Source: Bacteroidales bacterium (lineage in GTDB: Bacteria > Bacteroidota > Bacteroidia > Bacteroidales > Bacteroidaceae). From it: DNA of 64,000 bases. The translations under genes and the position numbers were made by a program. Under the pieces are notes generated by a model. That model did no database searches. It had not been told where the DNA came from and saw nothing but the letters and a program-made list of their open reading frames with translations. How positions within the stretch are numbered: the first letter of the stretch is position 1; the number at the start of each line of letters is the position of its first letter. The DNA lies in NCBI GenBank assembly GCA_015060965.1, contig SUXN01000007.1, forward strand, positions 1 to 64,000. The letters run 5' to 3'. Shown one piece after another: positions 24,226 through 33,570 of the stretch.

Positions 24226-25716
24226 ATGACTCATTATATCAGTGCAGAGCATCTTACCATTGACCGGGTGGAAGAAATCCTGGTCAAGGGTTACAACATC
24301 GCCCTGAGTGACGATGCAGTAAAGCGCATAAACCATTGCCGCGAGTATCTTGACAAGAAGATGGAGAACGCCGGGCGTCCCATCTATGGTGTAACAACAG
24401 GCTTCGGCTCATTGTGCAACATTTCGGTAGACAAGGAGAACCTGTCGCAGTTGCAGAAGAACCTGATGATGTCGCACGCCTGCGGAACAGGTGCGCGCGT
24501 GCCAAGGGAGATTGCACGCCTCATGCTACTTTTGAAGGTGCAGTCACTATCTTACGGCCATTCAGGAGTGCAGCTGATTACCGTTCAGCGCCTTGTCGAC
24601 ATGTTCAACAGCAACATCATTCCGGTGGTGTACGAGCAGGGCTCATTGGGTGCATCGGGCGACCTTTCGCCTCTGGCACATATGTGCCTGCCGCTCCTCG
24701 GCCTTGGCGAGGTTGAGGTTGAGGGCAACATCATCAGCGGTGGGGAGCTGATGCAGAGAATGGGCTGGGAGCCTATCACACTGTGCTCAAAGGAGGGCCT
24801 CGCACTGCTCAACGGCACACAGTTCATGCAGGCATACGGTGTGTACTCACTTATCAACGCAAAGCGTCTGAGCCGATGGGCCGACCACATAGGCGCAATG
24901 TCGCTGGATGCCTTTGACGGACGTATTGAACCGTTCGAGCATAACGTGCATGCCATACGCCCGCACGCAGGACAGATTGAGACAGCAAAGAACATACGTA
25001 CCATCCTCGACGGCAGCGAGATTATCAGGCAGCCGAAGAAGCATGTGCAGGACCCCTACTCTTTCCGTTGCATTCCACAGGTACACGGAGCTTCGAAGGA
25101 CACAATTGCATACGTCTGGAGCGTGCTTGAGACAGAGATAAACTCGGCTACCGACAACCCGACCGTGTTCCCCGACACCGACGAGGTTATATCTGCCGGC
25201 AACTTCCACGGACAACCCATTGCCCTTGCGATGGATTTCCTTGCCATAGCCGTTGCCGAGCTCGCAAATATCTCGGAGCGCCGCATCTATAAGATTATAT
25301 CTGGCGCACGTAATCTGCCGCACTTCCTCGTTGCCAACCCCGGCCTGAACAGCGGCTTCATGATTCCGCAGTATACGGCAGCCTCTATCGTGAGCCAGTC
25401 AAAAGGACTCTGCTGGCCCGCATCGTGCGACTCCATTCCATCGTCACAGGGACAGGAGGACCACGTGAGCATGGGTTCAAATGCAGCGACAAAACTGTGG
25501 AAGGTTGTGCAGAACAGCGAGCGTGTGCTTGCCATCGAACTGATGAACGCCGCACAGGCGTTGGAGTTCCGCCGCCCGATGCGTTCTTCGGAGACAGTAG
25601 AGGCAATCTTCGAGGCATACCGCAAGGTGGTTCCATTCGTTGACTACGACACAGTGATGTTCCCGCATATTGCATCATCGGTTAAGTTCCTGAATGAATA
25701 TGAACTTGCTAATTAA
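24226..25716 (+). CDS. hutH: Histidine ammonia-lyase
   Basis: 496 residues from the ATG at 24226; the frame is open 18 codons upstream, but that stretch is repeat-derived and MTHYISAEHLTIDRVEEIL matches the family start. The YGVTTGFGSL motif is present. The Ala143-Ser144-Gly145 triplet in GSLGASGDLSPLAHM cyclises to the MIO prosthetic group. The enzyme removes ammonia from L-histidine to give urocanate, the first step of the pathway. The 3' end overlaps the start of hutI, so these two are translationally coupled. Confidence 0.97.
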   Translation: MTHYISAEHLTIDRVEEILVKGYNIALSDDAVKRINHCREYLDKKMENAGRPIYGVTTGFGSLCNISVDKENLSQLQKNLMMSHACGTGARVPREIARLMLLLKVQSLSYGHSGVQLITVQRLVDMFNSNIIPVVYEQGSLGASGDLSPLAHMCLPLLGLGEVEVEGNIISGGELMQRMGWEPITLCSKEGLALLNGTQFMQAYGVYSLINAKRLSRWADHIGAMSLDAFDGRIEPFEHNVHAIRPHAGQIETAKNIRTILDGSEIIRQPKKHVQDPYSFRCIPQVHGASKDTIAYVWSVLETEINSATDNPTVFPDTDEVISAGNFHGQPIALAMDFLAIAVAELANISERRIYKIISGARNLPHFLVANPGLNSGFMIPQYTAASIVSQSKGLCWPASCDSIPSSQGQEDHVSMGSNAATKLWKVVQNSERVLAIELMNAAQALEFRRPMRSSETVEAIFEAYRKVVPFVDYDTVMFPHIASSVKFLNEYELAN

Positions 25717-26938
25717 GAACATAGGCACTATTGTAGGCATTGACGAGAGCGGACGCACACGCGTCAGCGGCAAGGCCATGGACGAGATTGCCATGCTTGA
25801 GAATGCGTGGCTGCTCACCGACGGGGCACGCATAAAGGATTACGGCACAATGGACACCATGCCCGATGCCGACAGCTATGAAGTCATTGATGCACAGGAT
25901 GGCTGGCTGTTCCCGTCGTTCTGTGACTCGCACACGCATATCGTTTATGCCGGCAGCCGCGAGCAGGAGTTCCTTGACAAAATAAACGGCCTCTCATACG
26001 AGGAGATTGCAAAGCGCGGCGGCGGCATCCTGAATTCTGCCGACCGTCTGCATGACACTCCCGAGGAGGAGCTCTACCGTCAGGCAATGGAACGCATTGA
26101 CGAGATTGTGGCAATGGGCACAGGCCTTGTGGAGATAAAATCGGGCTATGGACTCACGCTCGAGGACGAATTGAAAATCCTGCGCGTGATACGTCGCATA
26201 AGGGAAACTGCACCACTTGAGGTACGCGCCACATTCCTGGGCGCACATGCCGTGGGACGCGCATACAGAGGACGTCAGAGCGAATATGTGGAGCACGTGT
26301 GCAACGACATGATTCCTGCCGTTGCAGCAGAGGGGCTTGCCGATTATGTGGATGTGTTCTGCGACCGCGGATTCTTCACCCCCGAGGAGACTGCAAAGAT
26401 CATTGAGACGGGCGCACGCTACGGCCTCCGCGCGAAGATTCATGCCAATGAGCTCGCCGTCTCGGGCGGTGTAGAGGTTGGTGTGGAGCACGGTGCACTC
26501 TCCGTTGACCACCTTGAATCGATGGGCGATGAGCAGATTGAGGCCCTGCGCGGCAGCGGGACAATACCGACGATGCTCCCCGGCTGCGCATTCTTCCTTG
26601 GCATCACCTACCCGCCTGCACGCAAGATGATTGATGCAGGGTTGGCTGTTGCGCTGGCATCGGACTACAACCCGGGCACTGCTCCGTCGGGCAACATGAG
26701 GTTCGTGACCTCGCTCGCAAGCATAAAGATGAAGATGACCCCTGCCGAGGCACTGAACGCAGCCACCCTGAACAGCGCATGCGCAATGGGCGAGAGCAAG
26801 GATTTCGGTTCAATAACCCGCGGTAAAATGGCGAATCTTTACATTACAAAGCCATTGCCGTCATTAGCCTTCATGCCTTACGCACACCAGACCCCGATTA
26901 TTGAACGGGTGATTCTGAAGGGCAAGGTAGTGAAGTGA
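25694..26938 (+). CDS. hutI: Imidazolonepropionase
   Basis: 414 residues, amidohydrolase family, cytosolic. Metal ligands: His80 and His82 (CDSHTHIVYAG), a further His in KIHANELAVSGG, and the Asp in ASDYNPGTAPSGNM. It hydrolyses 4-imidazolone-5-propionate to N-formimino-L-glutamate, the FtcD substrate, so all four steps are encoded here. The start overlaps the hutH end by 23 bases; a second Met two codons on (25700) is an equally good start. A terminator follows at 26962. Confidence 0.97.
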   Translation: MNMNLLIKNIGTIVGIDESGRTRVSGKAMDEIAMLENAWLLTDGARIKDYGTMDTMPDADSYEVIDAQDGWLFPSFCDSHTHIVYAGSREQEFLDKINGLSYEEIAKRGGGILNSADRLHDTPEEELYRQAMERIDEIVAMGTGLVEIKSGYGLTLEDELKILRVIRRIRETAPLEVRATFLGAHAVGRAYRGRQSEYVEHVCNDMIPAVAAEGLADYVDVFCDRGFFTPEETAKIIETGARYGLRAKIHANELAVSGGVEVGVEHGALSVDHLESMGDEQIEALRGSGTIPTMLPGCAFFLGITYPPARKMIDAGLAVALASDYNPGTAPSGNMRFVTSLASIKMKMTPAEALNAATLNSACAMGESKDFGSITRGKMANLYITKPLPSLAFMPYAHQTPIIERVILKGKVVK

Positions 26939-26961
26939 CAACAAGGTAAACAAACATTACA

Positions 26962-27003
26962 ACGGACAATTATCGGTCAACGGCTGGTGATTGTCTGTTT
27001 TTT
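26962..27003 (+). terminator. Intrinsic terminator of the hut genes
   Basis: Fifteen-base arms, including G-T pairs (outer ACGGACAAT with ATTGTCTGT), surround a 7-base loop and lead directly into a T run. Confidence 0.85.
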
Positions 27004-27028
27004 ATGGTTACATTTCGCTTAAAAGTAT

Positions 27029-27036
27029 TATATTCG
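27029..27036 (+). promoter_or_regulatory. Possible -7 box upstream of the S46 peptidase
   Basis: TATATTCG differs from TAnnTTTG by one base and lies 25 bases before the start codon, just after a terminator. No convincing -33 element was found. Confidence 0.35.
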
Positions 27037-27061
27037 CGGAAAATATAACACAACATAAATT

Positions 27062-29119
27062 ATGATAAAGAGACTTTTCCTATGCGCGCTTGCGTGCATC
27101 ACATTCGCAACTGCCACTGCCGATGAGGGCATGTGGTTGCCCAACAACATAAAGAGCCGCATCAAGGAGATGCGTAAGATGGGCTTCAAGCTGAAAGCCG
27201 ATGACATCTACTCCGACGACAAGGCATCACTCAAGGATGCCGTGGTGCAGTTCGGTGGCGGATGTACCGGTGAGTTCATATCACCCGACGGACTCCTCAT
27301 CACCAACCACCACTGCGGTTACAGTTCGATACAGAAGCTTTCATCGGTTGAGCACGACTACCTCACCGACGGTTTCTGGGCAATGTCGCGCAGCGAGGAG
27401 CTGCCTGTTCCGGGGCTCACGGTGACACTGCTTGTAAAGATGGAGGATGTCACCGCACGCATTGCCGCAGGTGAGAATGAGGCTACAATCATCGAGGAGG
27501 CGAAGAAGAAGCACAATGCCGACAAGGCGAGCATAGAGCCAATCTACTACGGCAACCAGAAGGTGCTTTATGTCTACCGCACATTCCGCGACGTGCGCCT
27601 GGTGGGTGCACCGCCATCATCAATAGGCAAGTTCGGCGGTGATACCGACAACTGGGTATGGCCACGCCACACTGGCGACTTCTCTATTTTCCGCGTATAC
27701 GCTGACGCGGACAACGAGCCTGCCGAATATTCCGAGAACAACGTGCCTTACCACCCTGCACGCCACTTCAAGGTATCGACAAAGGGTGTCGAGGAGGGTG
27801 ACTTCACAATGATTTACGGTTTCCCGGGCAACACACAGGAGTATGTGACAGCCGATGCCGTGGAGTACGTTGCAGAGGTATCTAACCCCATGAAGATTGC
27901 TTTGCGCACAATCCGCCTTGACATCATCAGCGAGGCGCAGTCAAAGGATGTGGCAACACGTATCGCATACGCCGCAAAGCACGCGAACATTGCCAACGCA
28001 TGGAAGAAGTGGCAGGGCGAGAGCCTCGGCCTGGGCAAGTTAGGTACTGTGGAGAAGAAGAAAGAGTATGAGAAGGCTTTCGCGGCATGGGCCGCCGACA
28101 AGCCACAGTATGCGAACCTGCTCGACTCGATGCACGCCGCATACAAGGAGGTTATCCCGCACTACTTTGCACGCGAGCTCTTCAATGAGTCAATTCTTGG
28201 CATGGAGTTCTTCAATTTTGCATACTGGTTCCACATATACGATGCCGCAGGGCACAAGCTCACTGCCGACAAGCAGGCCGAGGCACGCAAGACCTACCTC
28301 AACGACTACAGGAAGGAGATTGACCATGCCATTTCGCGCCGTATGCTCAGCGAGTATATCGCACGTATGCCGAAGGAGAATGTCCCAGCTCCGCTCGTTG
28401 CCGCAATAAAGGAACACGGAACCCCCGAGGCTTTTGTCGATTATATGTTCGCCAACACACGCATACTCACAGAGTACCCTTTGACACGCGAGAAGTATAT
28501 TGCCGACCCGATGGTGCAGTTCGCAGGCTGGTTTGCCGATGCGCTCGCACATAACCGCAAATATGCATACCGCAACCTGAGCAACGTACCTGCCATCGAG
28601 AAGTGGTACCGCACATATATGCAGGCACTGCGCGAGTGGGACAAGGAACGTGCCTTCTACCCCGATGCGAACTTCACGTTGCGTGTGGCATACGGCACCG
28701 TGACAGGCTATGAGAATGCCGACGGAGAGTACCACACACACCTCACCACCCTCGACGGTATCATCGCAAAGGACAACCCCGAGATTTATGACTATGACAT
28801 CCCGCAGTCGCTGCGCGACATATACAAGAACAAGGACTACGGCCGCTGGGCTATCGGCAAGAACGGCAAGCAGAGCGTGCCTGTATGCTTCCTCGCATCG
28901 AACCATACTACAGGCGGAAACTCCGGTTCACCGGTGCTCAACGGCAAGGGCGAGCTTGTAGGTATCAACTTTGACCGCACATGGCGCTCTACAATGAGCG
29001 ACATAGAGTTTGACCCCACCATCTGCCGCAACATATCGGTTGACATACGTTACGTGCTGTTCGTCGTTGACCGCATAGGCGGTGCCGGATACCTGCTCGA
29101 GGAGATGGGCATAAAATAA
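27062..29119 (+). CDS. S46 family dipeptidyl-peptidase, DPP11-type
   Basis: 685 residues with a signal peptide cleaved near ATA-DEG (20). Catalytic elements of the chymotrypsin-like S46 family: TNHHCGYSSIQ (His83/84) and GGNSGSPVLNG (Ser621). Arg639 (GINFDRTW) is 18 residues after the serine, the same spacing as Ser655-Arg673 in Porphyromonas gingivalis DPP11, where that arginine selects Asp or Glu at P1; DPP7 has Gly there. So Asp/Glu-specific release of dipeptides in the periplasm is predicted. It comes right after the hut genes and 26 bases before an AspT-family transporter, fitting a cluster for peptide and amino-acid use. Confidence 0.93.
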   Translation: MIKRLFLCALACITFATATADEGMWLPNNIKSRIKEMRKMGFKLKADDIYSDDKASLKDAVVQFGGGCTGEFISPDGLLITNHHCGYSSIQKLSSVEHDYLTDGFWAMSRSEELPVPGLTVTLLVKMEDVTARIAAGENEATIIEEAKKKHNADKASIEPIYYGNQKVLYVYRTFRDVRLVGAPPSSIGKFGGDTDNWVWPRHTGDFSIFRVYADADNEPAEYSENNVPYHPARHFKVSTKGVEEGDFTMIYGFPGNTQEYVTADAVEYVAEVSNPMKIALRTIRLDIISEAQSKDVATRIAYAAKHANIANAWKKWQGESLGLGKLGTVEKKKEYEKAFAAWAADKPQYANLLDSMHAAYKEVIPHYFARELFNESILGMEFFNFAYWFHIYDAAGHKLTADKQAEARKTYLNDYRKEIDHAISRRMLSEYIARMPKENVPAPLVAAIKEHGTPEAFVDYMFANTRILTEYPLTREKYIADPMVQFAGWFADALAHNRKYAYRNLSNVPAIEKWYRTYMQALREWDKERAFYPDANFTLRVAYGTVTGYENADGEYHTHLTTLDGIIAKDNPEIYDYDIPQSLRDIYKNKDYGRWAIGKNGKQSVPVCFLASNHTTGGNSGSPVLNGKGELVGINFDRTWRSTMSDIEFDPTICRNISVDIRYVLFVVDRIGGAGYLLEEMGIK

Positions 29120-29145
29120 CATACAAAGACGGAGAAAGATAGAGA

Positions 29146-30807
29146 ATGGACTATATAAGCACACTGTTCATTGAGCACTCGGCACTGCAAGCGATTGTGG
29201 TGCTGTCGCTCATTTCGGCCCTGGGACTTGTCCTGGGACGTATACACGTGCGCGGTATATCGCTCGGCATCACCTTTGTGTTTTTCATCGGTATTCTTGC
29301 CGGACACTTCGGGCTGAGCATAGACAGTCAGATGCTATACTATGCCGAAACATTCGGACTGGTGCTCTTTGTATATGCCCTTGGACTGCAGGTCGGTCCC
29401 GGTTTTTTCAGTTCCATGCGTACCGAGGGGGCAAAGCTCATTACCCCGGCATTGATGGTGCTGTTCACCGGTACAGCAGCCGCCATTGTGTTGGGCATAT
29501 TGTGCGGCGTACCGATGTCGGATATGTCGGGTATACTATGTGGGGCAACCACCAACACTCCGGCACTTGCTGCTGCACAGCAGACATTGGAACAGATGGG
29601 CATTGAGAGTAGCGGAGCTGCACTGGGCTGCGCGCTGACCTATCCGTTGGGTGTTGTGGGAGTGATAATGGCGATAATAGTGTTGCGCAGGTTTTTTGTG
29701 CGCAAGAGTGATATGCCGCTACCCGACAGCAAGCACCAGAAGAATGTTTTCATTGCAAGCTACCGCGTCACAAACCCAGGAATATTCGGCAAGACCATTG
29801 CTGAGGTCGCAAGCATAAGCAAGCACCACTTCGTCATTTCACGTATGTGGCACAACGGGCACGTGCTGATACCGATGTCCGACAGGCAACTGCTTGAGAA
29901 TGACATTCTATTAGTGATAACAAAACCCAATGAAGCCGAGGCTCTGGGGCTTGTCTTCGGCGAGAAGGAGAAGAAGGACTGGAACAGCAGCGAGATTGAC
30001 TGGAACAAAATTGACAGTGAACTCATCTCGCAGCGTATACTCGTTACACGCCCCGAGATAAACGGCAAGAAGCTTGCATCATTGAGGTTGAGGAACAACT
30101 ACGGAATAAACATCAGCCGCGTTTACCGCTCGGGAGTGCAGTTGCTTGCCACGCCCGACCTTATACTGCAGCTTGGCGACCGCATCACCGTGGTGGGTGA
30201 GGCTGCCGACATAAAACGCGTTGAAGGCATCCTCGGCAACGCCGTCAAGAGCCTCAACGAGCCTAACCTTGTATCGGTGTTCATAGGTATAATTCTGGGA
30301 CTTATGGTAGGATGTATCCCACTTTCGATTCCGGGAATATCACTCCCCGTGAAGCTGGGACTTGCCGGAGGACCTATCATCGTGGGAATACTCATAGGCA
30401 CATTCGGCCCGCGTCTGCATATGGTAACATACACCACACAGAGCGCGAACATGATGCTTAGGGCATTGGGACTGAACCTGTACCTTGCCTGTCTGGGCCT
30501 TGATGCAGGAAAGCATTTCTTTGAGACGGTGATGCGCCCCGAGGGAATATTATGGCTGGCACTCGGACTGCTGATAACCTTCGTTCCGGTGGTGATAACA
30601 GGAATATTCGCGATGCGCAGGCTCAGGCTCGATTTCGGCTCTGTTTCAGGAATGTTGTGCGGCTCCATGGCGAACCCCATGGCACTGAGCTATGCCAACG
30701 AGACTATCGACGGTGACAACCCGTCAGTGGCATATGCTACCGTGTACCCCGTGTGTATGTTCCTGCGGGTGGTGATAATACAGCTTGTTGTAATGTTCTT
30801 TGTGTAA
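29146..30807 (+). CDS. AspT/YidE-type putative transporter with two TrkA-C (RCK_C) domains
   Basis: 553 residues. Two homologous membrane halves (about 1-185 and 380-553, each with a GxxCGxxxNxPALAxA-like motif: LCGATTNTPALAAA and LCGSMANPMALSYA) flank two soluble RCK_C-like domains (about 200-370). This is the aspartate:alanine exchanger (AspT) family layout in the inner membrane; substrates of most members are unproven. Direct linkage to a DPP11-type peptidase makes an acidic amino acid or dipeptide product plausible (inference). Confidence 0.88.
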   Translation: MDYISTLFIEHSALQAIVVLSLISALGLVLGRIHVRGISLGITFVFFIGILAGHFGLSIDSQMLYYAETFGLVLFVYALGLQVGPGFFSSMRTEGAKLITPALMVLFTGTAAAIVLGILCGVPMSDMSGILCGATTNTPALAAAQQTLEQMGIESSGAALGCALTYPLGVVGVIMAIIVLRRFFVRKSDMPLPDSKHQKNVFIASYRVTNPGIFGKTIAEVASISKHHFVISRMWHNGHVLIPMSDRQLLENDILLVITKPNEAEALGLVFGEKEKKDWNSSEIDWNKIDSELISQRILVTRPEINGKKLASLRLRNNYGINISRVYRSGVQLLATPDLILQLGDRITVVGEAADIKRVEGILGNAVKSLNEPNLVSVFIGIILGLMVGCIPLSIPGISLPVKLGLAGGPIIVGILIGTFGPRLHMVTYTTQSANMMLRALGLNLYLACLGLDAGKHFFETVMRPEGILWLALGLLITFVPVVITGIFAMRRLRLDFGSVSGMLCGSMANPMALSYANETIDGDNPSVAYATVYPVCMFLRVVIIQLVVMFFV

Positions 30808-30812
30808 TCAGG

Positions 30813-31058
30813 ATGGCGACAGTAAAGAGGACTGCGATTGCCGGCGGTTACTTCATTGAACTCGGCAGCAAGGATATTGAGATATACAGCATTGCAAGCG
30901 ACGGCAGTGGGGCACTCAAGCGCGTGGATGACATACAGGGCACCGTGCGCAGACTCACAGAGCAGGCCGGGCTGGAACGCGACTACAACCAGAGTTTCCG
31001 TCAGCACGTGGCAAGGCTTATACAGCATATAAACACGCAAGAAGACAAAACCAAATGA
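30813..31058 (+). CDS. Small protein of unknown function
   Basis: 81 residues, starting MATVKRTAIAGGYFIELGSK, no signal peptide or membrane segment. The N-terminal half looks beta-rich, the C-terminal half helical and basic. The start lies 5 bases after the transporter stop with AGG just upstream, and the stop is 1 base before the GH95 start, so it is tightly embedded in an operon, which supports it being real. Not recognised. Confidence 0.6.
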   Translation: MATVKRTAIAGGYFIELGSKDIEIYSIASDGSGALKRVDDIQGTVRRLTEQAGLERDYNQSFRQHVARLIQHINTQEDKTK

Positions 31059-31059
31059 T

Positions 31060-33564
31060 ATGAAAAGGACAAGCACTTTAATCGTTTTATTGATGTGTGC
31101 GCTTGGCATCAAGGCACAGAGTGATTATATCCACGGCCTTTCGGTGTGGTTCGACCAGCCCACAACCCTCAACGGCCGCAGTATATGGTACGGCGGACGC
31201 CCCGACCTCTGGGTGGGACGCGACAAGCCCGAGTGGGCAGGTGACGGAGCGGTGAACCCCGACCAGGAGTGGGAGTCGCAGTCATTGCCTATTGGCAACG
31301 GCAGCATTGGCGCCAACATCATGGGTTCTTTGGAGGCTGAGCGCATCACCCTGAACGAGAAGACCCTGTGGCGCGGCGGCCCGAACACAGAGAAAGGCGC
31401 CGAGTACTACTGGAACGTGAACAAGGAGTCGGCACATCTGCTCGATGACATACGCCAGGCATTCCTTGACGGCGACGACGAGAAGGCTGCAAAGCTCACA
31501 CGCGAGAACTTCAACAGTACAGCAGCATACGAGTATTACGGCGAGAAACCCTTCCGTTTCGGCAACTTCACGACAATGGGCGAGATTTACATCGAGACAG
31601 GGCACAGCATGATTGGCCTTGGCGATTACAAACGCATTCTCTCGCTCGATTCGGCACTTGCAGTGGTACAGTACCGCAAGGACGGAGTCGAATATGAACG
31701 TAAATCATTTGTCTCATACCCCGCCAACGTGCTGGTAATGAAGTTCAACGCAAGCAAACCCGGAATGCAGGACCTGACATTAAGTTATGCCCCCAACCCT
31801 GTATCGGAGGGCAAATTGGAGAGTGACGGAAACAACGGCATCGTATGGAAGGCAAAACTTGACAACAACAGTATGCAGTACACCCTGCGAGTGAAGGCTG
31901 TCAACAAAGGTGGCAAGATGGAGGTAAAGGAAGGCAAAATTCGTATCAGCGGTGCCGATGAGGTATGTTTCTACGTTACCGCCGATACTGATTATAAAAT
32001 CAATTTTGACCCTGATTTCAGCGACCCGAAGGCATATGTCGGCGTGAACCCGGACGAGACAACAGCCCTGTGGATGAAGAACGCTGTCGCAAAGGGATAC
32101 GACGAATTGTTCAAGGAGCACTATGCCGATTACTCGGCACTCTTCAACCGCGTGCAGCTGGACATCAACCCCAACGCACCCACCACACTGGAATATCCTG
32201 GTGTAGCAAGCCTGCCAACCCCAAAACGTCTAAAGAGCTACCGCACCGGCAAGCCTGATTACGGGCTTGAGCATCTCTACTTCCAGTTCGGACGTTACCT
32301 GCTCATAGCAAGCTCACGTCCGGGCAACCTGCCGGCGAACCTTCAGGGAATGTGGCACAATAATGTGGACGGCCCATGGCGCGTGGACTACCACAACAAC
32401 ATCAACCTGCAGATGAACTACTGGCCCGCATGCGCGACCAACCTCGACGAGTGCGTGCTGCCGTTGGTTGACTTCATACGCACACTCATCAAGCCGGGTG
32501 CGGTTACTGCAAAATCATACTTTGGCGCAAGAGGCTGGACAGCAAGCATCTCGGGCAATATTTTCGGCTTTACGGCTCCGCTCATAAGCCAGGATATGTC
32601 ATGGAACTTCAACCCCATGGCAGGCCCATGGCTCGCGACACACGTGTGGGACTACTATGACTACACACGCGACAAGAAGTTCCTCAGGGAGACAGGATAC
32701 GAAATCATAAAGAGCAGCGCGATTTTTGCCGTAGACTACCTTTGGAAGAAACCCGACGGCACATATACCGCAGCTCCTTCTACATCACCCGAGCATGGCC
32801 CCATTGACCAGGGCGCGACATTCGTTCATGGTGTAGTGCGCGAGATTCTGCTCGATGCAATCGCAGCCAGCGAGGAGCTCGGTGTTGACGCAAAGCTGCG
32901 CAAGGAGTGGAAGAACGTGCTTGCGAAGCTCGCGCCATATGAGATTGGACGCTATGGACAGCTCATGGAGTGGAGCAAGGACATCGATGACCCCAACGAC
33001 CAGCACCGCCACGTGAACCATCTGTTCGGCTTGCACCCGGGACACACAATTTCCCCGGTTACAACTCCCGAACTTGCCGAGGCATCAAAAGTGGTGCTTA
33101 CCCACCGCGGCGACGGTGCTACAGGCTGGAGCATGGGCTGGAAGCTCAACCAGTGGGCACGCCTGCATGACGGCAACCATGCATACACCCTTTTCGGCAA
33201 CCTGCTGAAGAACGGCACTCTTGACAACCTTTGGGACACTCACGCACCGTTCCAGATTGACGGCAATTTCGGCGGAACAGCCGGTATTACAGAGATGCTT
33301 ATGCAGAGCCACATGGGCTTCATACACCTGCTGCCTGCACTCCCCGACGCATGGGAAGAGGGTACCGTGAAGGGTATCTGCGCAAAGGGCGGCTTTGACG
33401 TTGACATCACCTGGAAAGAGGGCAAGCTCGCCGAGGTTGTGGTGAAGTCAAAGAGCGGTGAGCGCTGTAACCTGCGTTATGGCAACGAGACACTCTCTTT
33501 CGGTACAAAGAAAGGCAAGAGCTACAAGGTTGTATTAAAGGACGGCAAACTAAAAAGAGCATAA
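31060..33564 (+). CDS. Glycoside hydrolase family 95 alpha-L-fucosidase
   Basis: 834 residues with a signal peptide (to about IKA, 19). The N-terminal beta-sandwich includes SLPIGNGSIGANIMGSLEAE. The (alpha/alpha)6 catalytic domain carries HNNINLQMNYWP (Asn447, Asn449), SPEHGPIDQG (Glu578) and QIDGNFGGTAGITEML (Asp734), matching the catalytic Asn, Glu and Asp set of GH95. Typical activity is inverting hydrolysis of alpha-1,2-L-fucosyl (sometimes galactosyl) caps on mucin, milk or plant glycans, in the periplasm or at the surface. No SusC/SusD pair accompanies it. Confidence 0.95.
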   Translation: MKRTSTLIVLLMCALGIKAQSDYIHGLSVWFDQPTTLNGRSIWYGGRPDLWVGRDKPEWAGDGAVNPDQEWESQSLPIGNGSIGANIMGSLEAERITLNEKTLWRGGPNTEKGAEYYWNVNKESAHLLDDIRQAFLDGDDEKAAKLTRENFNSTAAYEYYGEKPFRFGNFTTMGEIYIETGHSMIGLGDYKRILSLDSALAVVQYRKDGVEYERKSFVSYPANVLVMKFNASKPGMQDLTLSYAPNPVSEGKLESDGNNGIVWKAKLDNNSMQYTLRVKAVNKGGKMEVKEGKIRISGADEVCFYVTADTDYKINFDPDFSDPKAYVGVNPDETTALWMKNAVAKGYDELFKEHYADYSALFNRVQLDINPNAPTTLEYPGVASLPTPKRLKSYRTGKPDYGLEHLYFQFGRYLLIASSRPGNLPANLQGMWHNNVDGPWRVDYHNNINLQMNYWPACATNLDECVLPLVDFIRTLIKPGAVTAKSYFGARGWTASISGNIFGFTAPLISQDMSWNFNPMAGPWLATHVWDYYDYTRDKKFLRETGYEIIKSSAIFAVDYLWKKPDGTYTAAPSTSPEHGPIDQGATFVHGVVREILLDAIAASEELGVDAKLRKEWKNVLAKLAPYEIGRYGQLMEWSKDIDDPNDQHRHVNHLFGLHPGHTISPVTTPELAEASKVVLTHRGDGATGWSMGWKLNQWARLHDGNHAYTLFGNLLKNGTLDNLWDTHAPFQIDGNFGGTAGITEMLMQSHMGFIHLLPALPDAWEEGTVKGICAKGGFDVDITWKEGKLAEVVVKSKSGERCNLRYGNETLSFGTKKGKSYKVVLKDGKLKRA

Positions 33565-33570
33565 GAGAGA

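Noticed and set aside
28190-28906. Long minus-strand open frame (238 codons) opposite the S46 peptidase
   Set aside because: It is a shadow frame of a well-supported gene; the translation is Cys/Val/His-rich and lacks any motif. Similar shadows at 5050-5739, 19697-20443 and 47918-48799 were rejected for the same reason.
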